A DNA stretch of 12,308 nucleotides from Chlamydiota bacterium (GTDB taxonomy: Bacteria > Chlamydiota > Chlamydiia > Chlamydiales > Rhabdochlamydiaceae), in contig JABEVM010000195.1 of NCBI GenBank assembly GCA_013041585.1, positions 1 to 12,308 on the forward strand. The letters are read 5' to 3'. This document shows, piece by piece, positions 1 to 6,685 of this stretch. Position numbers and translations under genes: made by a program. The notes beneath the pieces are model-generated. The model was not told the origin of the DNA. It did not search any database and was given only the letters and a program-made list of their open reading frames with translations. The first letter of the stretch is position 1; each line of letters opens with the position of its first letter.

Positions 1-1
1 A

Positions 2-706
2 AGGTTCTCTCTAGATGAAAGCAATTTTCTTAAAAAAATTGCTTTTCGGGTGTTTGAAGAAACAAATCATGAGGTTTTAGATCATAAAATTAGAAGTATA
101 ACATGGAGTCAACGAATTGTTAATTCTCTGTTCTCTTATACTTATCAAAATGATTTTTATAAAAAACTCAGATGGAACATAGAATCGAGTGGCTTAGTCA
201 GTAAAATTTACAAGACATTTTCAAGAAATCAGCTTTTATTCCATTCTGTAGAAAATTATGTGGCTAAAAACCAAGAATATACTGATCTCCTCCAGGAGTA
301 TTTCGTTCCCCTTCACAAATTTCCTGAATTTGTAGATTTTCTCCAATCTATGAAACTTCAGATTGGCGATTCTCTTATGAATATCACAATTAGACATGTT
401 CTTGAAGATCGTGAAAGCTTACTCAACTATGCTCATCATGAGATGATATGCTTTGTAATGTTCTTTAGAGGACCTAAAAGTATAAGATTTGATAATGATT
501 TGAAGCAATCTGCTCAAAAGATTACAAACAAGGTGCTAGAGCTTGACGGAAGCTACTACCTACCCTACCGACCTTATCAAACTTCCGACCAATTTGAAAG
601 AGCATATACAAAATTCAAAGAATTTAAAAAAATTAAATCAAAATATGATCCAGGTGATTTATTTATAAATCAATTTTACAAAAATTATCTCTATGAAGCC
701 ATGTAG
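2..706 (+). CDS. FAD-binding oxidoreductase, C-terminal part (gene cut by left window edge)
   Basis: The reading frame is open to the first bases of the window, so this is the tail of a longer gene. The GTG at 50 is only the first possible start codon inside the window. The visible 235 residues look like the substrate/cap and C-terminal region of VAO/PCMH-fold FAD-linked oxidases (sugar-lactone oxidase or DprE1-like). There is an ILHEYFVP-like segment (here LLQEYFVPLHKFPEF, about nt 275-334), a central LNITIRH-like strand (here MNITIRHVLEDR), and near the end KYDPGDLFINQFYKNYL, the usual 'KYDP..lFlN.fy..yL' ending of this family. The N-terminal FAD-binding domain lies outside the window, so the substrate cannot be judged. 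The next gene follows after 64 nt on the same strand and appears to have its own promoter. The family call is fairly firm; the reaction is unknown. Confidence 0.72.
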   Translation, partial: RFSLDESNFLKKIAFRVFEETNHEVLDHKIRSITWSQRIVNSLFSYTYQNDFYKKLRWNIESSGLVSKIYKTFSRNQLLFHSVENYVAKNQEYTDLLQEYFVPLHKFPEFVDFLQSMKLQIGDSLMNITIRHVLEDRESLLNYAHHEMICFVMFFRGPKSIRFDNDLKQSAQKITNKVLELDGSYYLPYRPYQTSDQFERAYTKFKEFKKIKSKYDPGDLFINQFYKNYLYEAM

Positions 707-709
707 AAA

Positions 710-738
710 TTGAAACTTTATACAAAAACTTGCACAAT
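710..738 (+). promoter_or_regulatory. Possible sigma70 promoter of the oxidoreductase gene
   Basis: TTGAAA (710-715) is followed after 17 nt by CACAAT (733-738). These are 5/6 and 4/6 matches to the -35 and -10 consensus. Transcription would start near 745, giving a leader of about 26 nt before the ATG at 771. The call is plausible but weak, because the region is AT-rich. Confidence 0.35.
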
Positions 739-770
739 ACCAATCTTTACTTCAAAACAGGTGAAGCTTT

Positions 771-1814
771 ATGAAAATGAAGGCTGTGGTTCTAGATGCT
801 TTTGGCGATGTAAGCAATTTTCATCTACAAGAAGTCCCTATCCCTACTCCAAAACAAAATGAAGTAAGAATTCGCGTTAAAGCAGCTTCCTTTAATCCGG
901 TAGATTGTAAAATTCGAAAGGGAAGCTATGGTGGAGACTGCCCTCTTATTATAGGAGCGGACTGTAGCGGGATCATTGATGAGTTAGGACCTGGCGTTAC
1001 ACAGTTTTCAATTGGTGATGAAGTCTATGGCATGCCATTTGGTCAGTGCTCAAATGGAAGCTACGCAGAGTATTTATGTATTCCTGTCCAGTTTATTGCA
1101 AAAAAACCAAAACACCTCTCTTTTGAAGAAGCAAGCTCCCTTCCTTTAGTCTCTCTCACAGCTTACAGAGCTATGATCGCAACGCATGCTTTAGAAAAAA
1201 AAGGTCCTATTTTCATTGCAGGGGCTGGCGGCGGAGTAGGCTCTATCGCTGTGCAGCTAGCGAAACATTTTCATGGCGGTCCCATCTATACAATTGCAGG
1301 AAGTGAAGAGTCAGCTGATTTTCTTATGAAAACACTAAAGTGTAAAAGCGATCATATCGTGCTCTATAAAGGTTTAACTCTGGAAGATCTTCAAAACAAA
1401 ATTCTTGCGGTGAATGGTGGAAATCTATTTGGTGCATGTTTTGATTTTGTGGGAAAGGAAATGAAACAGCTCTGTATTGCTCTTGCAGCGCATAGCGGAC
1501 ATGTAGCTTCTATCCTTCCTGAAGATCCAAACTCTGGAACACCTGCTTGGATACAAGCGGGCGGTCTTTGCTTTAGAAAAAACCTATCGTTCCATTCTAT
1601 TTTTGTTGGAGCAGAATCCTTTTCTGGAGCCACTTCAAGCTGGAAAATTTACCAAGATCATCTTTCTGCAATCACAAAACTTCTAGATGAGAAAGTTTTG
1701 CATTCCCCTATCTTGAAAAACATCGGAAGCTTAGGTGTAGAGACGGTGCAAGAAGCCCACCGCCTTTTAGAATCAGGAAGAGTAAAGGGCAAGCTTGTGA
1801 TGCAAGTATCTTAG
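771..1814 (+). CDS. Quinone oxidoreductase-like MDR (zinc-independent alcohol dehydrogenase family) protein
   Basis: This is a 347-aa medium-chain dehydrogenase/reductase of the NADPH:quinone oxidoreductase type. It would reduce quinones or reactive enones/aldehydes with NADPH in the cytosol. The GroES-like domain spans about residues 1-125 and includes the family block SFNPVDCKIRKG (40-51) and a GADCSGII segment (62-69). The Rossmann nucleotide-binding motif AGAGGGVG is at 150-157. The C-terminus RVKGKLVMQV matches the usual 'GK.vl.v' ending of the family. No structural-zinc cysteine cluster is visible. The ATG at 771 is chosen because AGGTGA (759-764) lies 6 nt upstream; the Met two codons later is less well spaced. 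The stop is 10 nt from the convergent ligD stop, leaving no room for a terminator. The last 11 codons are duplicated at 3950-3985, beyond ligD. Confidence 0.88.
   Translation: MKMKAVVLDAFGDVSNFHLQEVPIPTPKQNEVRIRVKAASFNPVDCKIRKGSYGGDCPLIIGADCSGIIDELGPGVTQFSIGDEVYGMPFGQCSNGSYAEYLCIPVQFIAKKPKHLSFEEASSLPLVSLTAYRAMIATHALEKKGPIFIAGAGGGVGSIAVQLAKHFHGGPIYTIAGSEESADFLMKTLKCKSDHIVLYKGLTLEDLQNKILAVNGGNLFGACFDFVGKEMKQLCIALAAHSGHVASILPEDPNSGTPAWIQAGGLCFRKNLSFHSIFVGAESFSGATSSWKIYQDHLSAITKLLDEKVLHSPILKNIGSLGVETVQEAHRLLESGRVKGKLVMQVS
1778..1808 (+). repeat. 31-bp direct repeat, copy 1 (3' end of oxidoreductase gene)
   Basis: This stretch matches 3949-3979 at 29 of 31 positions in direct orientation. The two differences (G/A at 1787 and T/C at 1795) are synonymous, in Lys and Leu codons. 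The two copies bracket a 2140-bp segment (1809-3948) that contains ligD. Confidence 0.9.
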
Positions 1815-1824
1815 GATATTTGGT

Positions 1825-3759
1825 CTATTTTAGTTTCTCTATCAGGAGCAAACTTTTGTGTAAATTGCCTCCCCTTCCCAAAATGGGTTTAAAAGGATCT
1901 TTTTTCTTTTTTATCCTTTTAAAGATTGTCTCTAATGTAAAATCCAAAATACTAAGAGTTGATTTAACTTCTTTCCAATCGAGTGGCGTAGCAATCGGAG
2001 CATGTGGCCTTGCTCGCAAGCTATAAGGCGCGGCCACTGCCTGTCCCGGATTGTTTTGCAGATAATCTATATAAACCTTTCCTTTCCGCTTTGCAGGAAC
2101 TCTTTCTAAAGAAGTCGTTTTAGGCAGTTTTTCATGAATAAGAAGAGCTACTTGGCTGACAAACTCTTTCACTATAGCAAAAGAATATTTAGCAGCTAAA
2201 GGCACATAAATATGAAGTCCTTTGCTCCCCGAAGTTTTACAATAGCTTTTGAGTCCGATTTTTTCTAAAATTTCATGAGCTGTCTTAGCTACTTCAACGA
2301 CATGTTTAAAATCAGCTCCGGAGGGATCTAAATCTAAAACAAAGTAGTCCGGCTTGTTCAAATGCCCTATTCGAGAATTGAGTGGATGCATTTCAATGCA
2401 TCCTAGGTTCACTACATACTGAAGAGTTTTTAGGTCATTGACCAAAATATAGTTTACCTTTCGATTTGTATGTTTTACCACTGCTGTTTTAATCCATTTA
2501 GGCAGCTTCTGCTCCACATTCTTCTGATAAAACCCTTCTTCTACAATTCCATTAGGTTGTCTGTGAAGGATCATCGGACGGTCTTTTAAATAGGGAAGGA
2601 TGTAAGGTGCTATTTGTGTATAGTAGGCAAGGACATCGCCTTTTGTATACCCTTCTTTTGGCCAGAAAATTTTATCTTTATGGGTAAAAAAATCTTGGGT
2701 CTCTTTTTTTTTATTTACCGCTTCTTTAGGAAGAGGATTTTCTTTGCGGACCTGTTTCGATTTTTTATCACTACGCAGTCCCTTAAAAATAGGCTGTCTC
2801 ATCATCCCATCCTTTGTCCAATTGCTAAAAGAAACTTCTGCAAGAAGTTTAGGTTTTACCCAAGTTACCGGCATGTTACCTTTAGGAGGTATACTAAAAG
2901 GACATTTGGACTGGATCAGTGGTTTTAGCTTTAGATATACAGCATCTAGTGACTCTGTAGAAAAGCCTCCACCCACATGCCCAACATATCGCAGTTTCCC
3001 CTTTTCATAGACTCCAACAAGCAGCGCTCCGAACTTGGTGCGCGAATTTCTAGGTTTCGTAAAGCCGCAGACAACGACCTCTTGCCCCATCTTGGTTTTA
3101 ATTTTTACCCAATCCTTGCTTCTATGCGTTTGATACGAACTACTTGCATCTTTACCAATGATCCCTTCTAAATGTTTAGCTTCGGCCTTCTTAAAAAACG
3201 AGACTCCCTTTTCTGTGATGTGCTTACTATATCGAAGAAGGGAAGAACTTTTGGGAAGGATCGTCTCAAGTATGGCCTTTCTTTGTAACAGGGGTAGTGT
3301 CCTTAGATCATGTCCGTTTAAATAAAGGATATCGAAGATGCAATACACAATTTTCTGACTAGGACTTGTCTTGTAGTTTTGAATCAGTTGAAATTGAGAA
3401 ACTCCTTTGTTATCTAAGGCAACAATTTCCCCATCAAAAATAGCATCTACATCTAAACTCTTAAGAGCCTCTATGATTTTAGGAAATTTTTGATTAAAGC
3501 TTGTAAAGTTGCGTGAGTAGAGAGAGACCTTGTCTTTTTGCACTGTAGCTAGGGCCCTAAACCCATCCCATTTAATTTCAAAAATCCACCCTTTTTTATC
3601 AAAAGGAGCATCCAGTAAAGTACAAAGCATAGGGTGGATTTTTTTTGGAACCCTTCTTAAAGGGGCGCTATGTAGAATATCTGAAACTTTGCTTTTCAAA
3701 GCTCGCTTACTGCTATTTTTTGCTTTGGCTCTATATTGTATTCTCAATGTTTTTCTCAC
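1825..3759 (-). CDS. ligD: ATP-dependent DNA ligase/polymerase LigD (ligase-polymerase form, no phosphoesterase domain)
   Basis: This is the bacterial non-homologous end-joining ligase, 644 aa. The ATP-dependent ligase domain comes first: catalytic lysine K63 in EIKWDGFRA, FDGEIVALD (109-116), IFDILYLNG (141-149), EGIIGKD (198-204), WVKIKT (217-222), and an OB-fold block ending WTKDGMMRQPIFKGLR (314-329). A Lys-rich linker leads to the primase-polymerase domain (about 355-620). That domain has metal-binding D476 and D478 in LDLDPS, SGSKGLHIYVP (510-520) and third acidic residue D565 in YIDYLQN. The 3'-phosphoesterase domain found in Pseudomonas-type LigD is absent, as in the shorter Bacillus-type proteins. 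No ku gene lies in the window. The start is uncertain: GTG at 3759 has no clear ribosome binding site, and the frame stays open to 3822 without a better start. The gene lies between two copies of the oxidoreductase 3' end. Confidence 0.93.
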   Translation of the reverse strand: MRKTLRIQYRAKAKNSSKRALKSKVSDILHSAPLRRVPKKIHPMLCTLLDAPFDKKGWIFEIKWDGFRALATVQKDKVSLYSRNFTSFNQKFPKIIEALKSLDVDAIFDGEIVALDNKGVSQFQLIQNYKTSPSQKIVYCIFDILYLNGHDLRTLPLLQRKAILETILPKSSSLLRYSKHITEKGVSFFKKAEAKHLEGIIGKDASSSYQTHRSKDWVKIKTKMGQEVVVCGFTKPRNSRTKFGALLVGVYEKGKLRYVGHVGGGFSTESLDAVYLKLKPLIQSKCPFSIPPKGNMPVTWVKPKLLAEVSFSNWTKDGMMRQPIFKGLRSDKKSKQVRKENPLPKEAVNKKKETQDFFTHKDKIFWPKEGYTKGDVLAYYTQIAPYILPYLKDRPMILHRQPNGIVEEGFYQKNVEQKLPKWIKTAVVKHTNRKVNYILVNDLKTLQYVVNLGCIEMHPLNSRIGHLNKPDYFVLDLDPSGADFKHVVEVAKTAHEILEKIGLKSYCKTSGSKGLHIYVPLAAKYSFAIVKEFVSQVALLIHEKLPKTTSLERVPAKRKGKVYIDYLQNNPGQAVAAPYSLRARPHAPIATPLDWKEVKSTLSILDFTLETIFKRIKKKKDPFKPILGRGGNLHKSLLLIEKLK

Positions 3760-3799
3760 ACAGATTTTTAAACAATTCCAAATAGCAAATAGCGAATCA

Positions 3800-3824
3800 G
3801 AATAAATAATTACATTATTTATTC
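3800..3824. repeat. Perfect 11-bp inverted repeat (3-nt spacer)
   Basis: GAATAAATAAT (3800-3810) and ATTATTTATTC (3814-3824) are exact reverse complements around TAC. The element lies about 40 bp upstream of the ligD start codon. It has almost no G or C, so it is a poor intrinsic terminator and more likely an operator-like site or chance in AT-rich DNA. Confidence 0.7.
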
Positions 3825-3834
3825 AATAAACTAA

Positions 3835-3846
3835 TTAATCGATTAA
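3835..3846. repeat. 12-bp perfect palindrome
   Basis: TTAATCGATTAA is self-complementary and lies 10 bp from the inverted repeat at 3800-3824, in the gap upstream of ligD. Together they could form a regulatory region, but neither is matched to a known regulator. Confidence 0.5.
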
Positions 3847-3867
3847 AATCAAGGAGAGGACTTTATT

Positions 3868-3930
3868 TTGAGAATGAAATTTACTCGACCTTTTACGACT
3901 CAAATACAATTTCTTGCCATTTCGAAGTAA
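3868..3930 (+). other. Orphan start region: strong Shine-Dalgarno with a 20-codon frame
   Basis: AAGGAGAGGA (3851-3860) is a strong ribosome binding site 7 nt before a TTG (3868) and 13 nt before an in-frame ATG (3874). The frame closes at TAA 3928-3930 after about 20 codons (MKFTRPFTTQIQFLAISK from the ATG). It resembles the retained beginning of a gene whose body has been lost. The peptide does not resemble the start of the neighbouring oxidoreductase. It could also be a real micropeptide or chance. Confidence 0.25.
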
Positions 3931-3948
3931 ATAGCTCTTCACTTATGC

Positions 3949-3985
3949 AAGAGTAAAAGGCAAGCTCGTGATGCAAGTAAGCTAA
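3949..3985 (+). pseudogene. Remnant 3' end of a second quinone oxidoreductase gene (also direct-repeat copy 2)
   Basis: Positions 3950-3985 read RVKGKLVMQVS then TAA, identical in protein sequence to the C-terminus of the gene at 771-1814. The DNA matches at 29/31 over 3949-3979. The final Ser is AGC here and TCT there, and the stop is TAA rather than TAG. The tail therefore comes from a diverged coding homologue, not from a fresh copy. Similarity stops abruptly at 3949; upstream the frame hits a TAG at 3932-3934. Its stop codon overlaps the stop codon of the convergent thioredoxin reductase gene. Either a tandem paralogue has been almost entirely deleted, or a segment carrying ligD and a new gene end was inserted here, displacing the original tail. 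Confidence 0.72.
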
Positions 3986-5403
3986 CTCCGATCTATATTA
4001 AAAATCTTTTTATCAAGAATCGGGTTATCTTTTTCTCTTTCTAAAAGAGCATTAATGATCTTATGATCATTGATGCTGACCCCCTTCCAAAGAACTCTTT
4101 TCTCTTTGTCCAAAATCACAAGAGTAGGAACAGAGTGGATTTGATATTTCTTTGCAACTTCTCTTAACTCGTGGCAGTCGATCTTGCAAAATTTGATTTT
4201 TTGACTATATGAGGAAGCCCAAGATTCGTAAAGAAGAGAAAATCTTTTACACGGCATGCATTGAGATGTGTAAAAAAAGACAAACATGACTGAAGAAGTC
4301 TCCTTCATCTCCTTTTCGAGAACCTTCTCTGAAGTAATAGAAAGAACAGAGCTTGCTGCTGCCGGGGACATCTTATCACTTTTAGAAGCATGTACACTAC
4401 CAGATACTTGTTTTTGCAGTTGTAATGCCGCTTTCGCGCCATCTGCTGCTGCAGTAATTGCTTGTTTAAACTCCGGATCACAAACATCACCAACTGCGTA
4501 TACCCCCTCTTTAGATGTTTGTAGTCCCTTTTTTAACAAAATGTACCCGTTGGCATCTAATTCAAGCTGTCCTTGAAAAAGGTCTGTTGTAGGTTTAGAT
4601 CCAATCGCAAGAAAAACTGCGTCGGTAGAAAATTCATAGTTAGCGCCTGTGGGAAGGTCTTTAACGCGTACCTGCGATACTTTTTGCCCATTTCCCAAAA
4701 CATCTTCGATAATAGTAGAGTAAAGAACTCGAATTTTAGGATGTGATAAAATCTCCATCTTTCTTTGCAGATCAGTTGATTGTAATGATTCTTTTCGAAC
4801 AACTAGAGTCACTTTACTTGCAATATTAGCAAGGTACTGAGCCTCCGTTAAAGCGCTGTCCCCACCCCCAACTACAACAACAGCCTTATCTTTATAGAAA
4901 CCTCCATCACATGTAGCGCAACTATATACTCCTCTTGAAAAATAGATACTCTCACCGGGAACACCGAGAAAGTTAGGCATTGATCCAAGAGCTACAATGC
5001 AATTTTGCGCCTTAATTTCTCTTATCTTTTCATCGTATGGGCTTTTTGTTGTAATCACAAAGGGGCGTTTTGAAAAGTCGACTTTGAGCACATTTTCCGG
5101 TAGGATTATTGATCCATTATCCTGTACTTGTCTTTGTATTTTCTCTGCAAGCTCTACTCCAGAAATCTCTTTTTCTCCAGGCCAGTTTTGAATGCGAGAA
5201 GAAAAAGTAATTGCGCCACCTGGAACAGGGCCTGATATGACCAGAGGAGTAAATCCAGCTCGAGATAAATACAGCGCTGAAGTTAAAGCTCCTACTCCCC
5301 CTCCTAGAATCACTACAGGATATTCTTCAGAAATTTTTAGCTCTTCACTCATTCCTTTTTGCGTACAGAAAATGAAAAGAAATCCTAAAAAAAATATTTT
5401 CAT
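3982..5403 (-). CDS. Thioredoxin reductase-thioredoxin fusion with hydrophobic N-terminal leader
   Basis: This 473-aa protein joins an NADPH-dependent thioredoxin reductase to its own thioredoxin. The reductase part has an FAD-binding GGGVGA (34-39), redox-active CATC (C162 and C165), an NADPH-binding GGGDSA (179-184) and AVGDVCDPEFKQAITAAADG (303-322). After a linker (about 335-365) comes a thioredoxin fold with CMPC (C382, C385) and the cis-proline segment SVPTLV (P426). CMPC replaces the usual CGPC. Residues 3-12 are hydrophobic after a single Lys and could be a signal peptide or membrane anchor, although cleavage is not obvious. ATG 5403 has AAGAG 7 nt upstream. The alternative Met18 at 5352 has a purine-rich stretch directly abutting it, too close to act as a ribosome binding site. 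The gene lies 19 nt after the DUF2608 gene, so cotranscription is likely. A TrxR-Trx fusion is known from Mycobacterium leprae; a leader on one would be unusual. Confidence 0.92.
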   Translation of the reverse strand: MKIFFLGFLFIFCTQKGMSEELKISEEYPVVILGGGVGALTSALYLSRAGFTPLVISGPVPGGAITFSSRIQNWPGEKEISGVELAEKIQRQVQDNGSIILPENVLKVDFSKRPFVITTKSPYDEKIREIKAQNCIVALGSMPNFLGVPGESIYFSRGVYSCATCDGGFYKDKAVVVVGGGDSALTEAQYLANIASKVTLVVRKESLQSTDLQRKMEILSHPKIRVLYSTIIEDVLGNGQKVSQVRVKDLPTGANYEFSTDAVFLAIGSKPTTDLFQGQLELDANGYILLKKGLQTSKEGVYAVGDVCDPEFKQAITAAADGAKAALQLQKQVSGSVHASKSDKMSPAAASSVLSITSEKVLEKEMKETSSVMFVFFYTSQCMPCKRFSLLYESWASSYSQKIKFCKIDCHELREVAKKYQIHSVPTLVILDKEKRVLWKGVSINDHKIINALLEREKDNPILDKKIFNIDRS

Positions 5404-5422
5404 ACAAAATCTCTTGGCTAGC

Positions 5423-6232
5423 TCAATCTATCTTTTTAGATTCTAAAACAACCTGTTCCCACTTTTTTTGAAATTCTTGCTCGCTAATAATGACGGAAGG
5501 ATAATTCTTTGCTCCAGCGTAAAGAAGACCGTGAAATTGGATTTGCTTATCCAGTTTTTCTAAAGCTTCCGCTACACTTTTTAGATTATCCTCACGATCG
5601 TCGATAAAAATCACATTGCTAGGATAAAAGCCAGTTTCTTCGAAAAAGGCGACAAGGACATCTCCTTTAGAAACTGTCGGCCCGTTTGCAAAAAGGGCGC
5701 CTTTGACATACACAGAGTAATTGCCACGAAACGAAGGAAGAGTAGAAAAAACAATCTCTTTGTCGTAAGGAGCACTTACAGAAAAATCTATGTCAACTTG
5801 AGATAACCGATCAACCTTCCAAGATTCTAGATTTGCAATACCAGGAAATGAGCCTGTTAAATTTGCGGTCAAGGCAATAGTCGGGATCTTGCGCTCGCTC
5901 AACTGACGGAGATATTTTGGTGTTTTAGCATCGACAAGAACAGATCCGGATTTCGTAGTCATAAGAGTAAGGGATATTTCTCTCTTTTCAGAAGGCAGCT
6001 CTTGCATGACTTTTTTAGCTACCTGTCTATGAAGCGCCATATTCGCCATTTGAAAAGCGGGATCTTCTGTCTGAAGTAGCACCATATCGATGTCAAATAC
6101 GCCAAGTGTACTCGAATCAGCTTCTGTAAAATAGGAAAATACCTCTTCCATTGTGTTTACTTGCGTGATTTGCGCATGGCTTGTAACAATGAGCGTAGAC
6201 ATAGTTATGATGAGTGTTCCTAAAAATTTCAT
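5423..6232 (-). CDS. Exported DUF2608 family protein, HAD-like phosphatase fold
   Basis: This 269-aa protein has a clear signal peptide: a hydrophobic core at 4-17 and a likely cleavage after SHA (18-20). The mature part shows the haloacid dehalogenase motifs. They are FDIDMV (nucleophile D47 and D49), a Thr/Asn motif LTAN (121-124), a candidate motif III lysine in VYVKGALF (K177), and FIDDREDN (acidic D211 and D212). The C-terminal GLLYAGAKNYP segment is typical of DUF2608 (PF11019), a family I associate with chlamydiae and Legionella. All catalytic acids are present, so a periplasmic or secreted phosphohydrolase is a reasonable inference; no substrate is known. It is the middle gene of an apparent three-gene minus-strand unit, 28 nt after the 114-aa gene and 19 nt before the thioredoxin reductase gene. 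Its own ribosome binding site is weak, which fits translation within an operon. Confidence 0.85.
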   Translation of the reverse strand: MKFLGTLIITMSTLIVTSHAQITQVNTMEEVFSYFTEADSSTLGVFDIDMVLLQTEDPAFQMANMALHRQVAKKVMQELPSEKREISLTLMTTKSGSVLVDAKTPKYLRQLSERKIPTIALTANLTGSFPGIANLESWKVDRLSQVDIDFSVSAPYDKEIVFSTLPSFRGNYSVYVKGALFANGPTVSKGDVLVAFFEETGFYPSNVIFIDDREDNLKSVAEALEKLDKQIQFHGLLYAGAKNYPSVIISEQEFQKKWEQVVLESKKID

Positions 6233-6260
6233 AGATTATCACGTTCTTACTAAATTACTT

Positions 6261-6605
6261 TCAGAGTCCATCCGAATTCATGTAGTTCCATGAGTAAGTG
6301 CTAAGGCTGGAATAAACCGCATAGGTAACTATAGGGATGGCTAATTCCCTGCATCCAAGGAGCGCCGTCTTTACACCATACTCAATCGCGCTATCAGCGG
6401 TCAAAAGACCTCCGCTCAAAGGATTATTTGCGCCTCTATCTCTCAGTTTCCAAAGACAGCTAGCCGCAACTGTGTATGAGCCTATTACAACACGGCATAA
6501 ACCTTTAACCTCGGTAACCACAGGTCTATAGCCGGCTGAATACCACTGATCAGGTAGCCAGCTGTCCTCTCTTTCAAACAACCCTCGCGCAATATTTACT
6601 GCCAT
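6261..6605 (-). CDS. Unrecognised 114-aa protein, first gene of the redox operon
   Basis: I do not recognise this protein. Its reality is supported by a GGAG ribosome binding site (6614-6617) 8 nt before the ATG at 6605, a near-consensus promoter just upstream, and close packing before the DUF2608 gene. The sequence has no signal peptide. It is moderately hydrophobic in two stretches (about 34-52 and 79-101), which could be buried amphipathic helices or weak membrane segments. It contains three cysteines (C37, C50, C85) and is rich in aromatic residues (Trp and Tyr) at both ends. The cysteines and its position ahead of a thioredoxin reductase-thioredoxin fusion make it a candidate redox partner. 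That is inference from context only. Confidence 0.7.
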   Translation of the reverse strand: MAVNIARGLFEREDSWLPDQWYSAGYRPVVTEVKGLCRVVIGSYTVAASCLWKLRDRGANNPLSGGLLTADSAIEYGVKTALLGCRELAIPIVTYAVYSSLSTYSWNYMNSDGL

Positions 6606-6639
6606 ATTTTTTTCTCCATATAAAAAATTATGGCCTACT

Positions 6640-6668
6640 ATTATACGGGAAGCAATCGTATTTGTCGA
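6640..6668 (-). promoter_or_regulatory. Near-consensus sigma70 promoter of the 114-aa protein/DUF2608/TrxR-Trx operon
   Basis: On the minus strand TCGACA (6668-6663, 5/6 match to TTGACA) is followed after exactly 17 nt by a perfect TATAAT (6645-6640). Initiation near 6633 would leave a leader of about 28 nt with the GGAG ribosome binding site. This is the best promoter match in the window. It begins 18 nt after the methyltransferase stop codon, so the operon can be expressed independently. Confidence 0.75.
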
Positions 6669-6685
6669 ACGTCTAAGCTATCAAC

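Noticed and set aside
18..45. Perfect 11-bp stem with 6-nt loop near the left edge, resembling a terminator
   Set aside because: It lies inside the open FAD-oxidoreductase frame, is AT-rich and has no T run after it; the repeat is explained by the coding sequence.
50..52. GTG as the true start of the first gene
   Set aside because: The frame is open to the window edge and the protein matches only the C-terminal part of its family, so the gene is truncated rather than short.
2614..3010. Plus-strand open frames inside the ligD region
   Set aside because: They are antisense to strong, motif-bearing ligD coding sequence, have no ribosome binding sites and resemble no family.
3760..3981. Missing phosphoesterase domain of LigD hidden upstream of the gene
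   Set aside because: The frame upstream of 3759 closes at 3823-3825 and the 222-bp gap is too short and non-coding to hold it.
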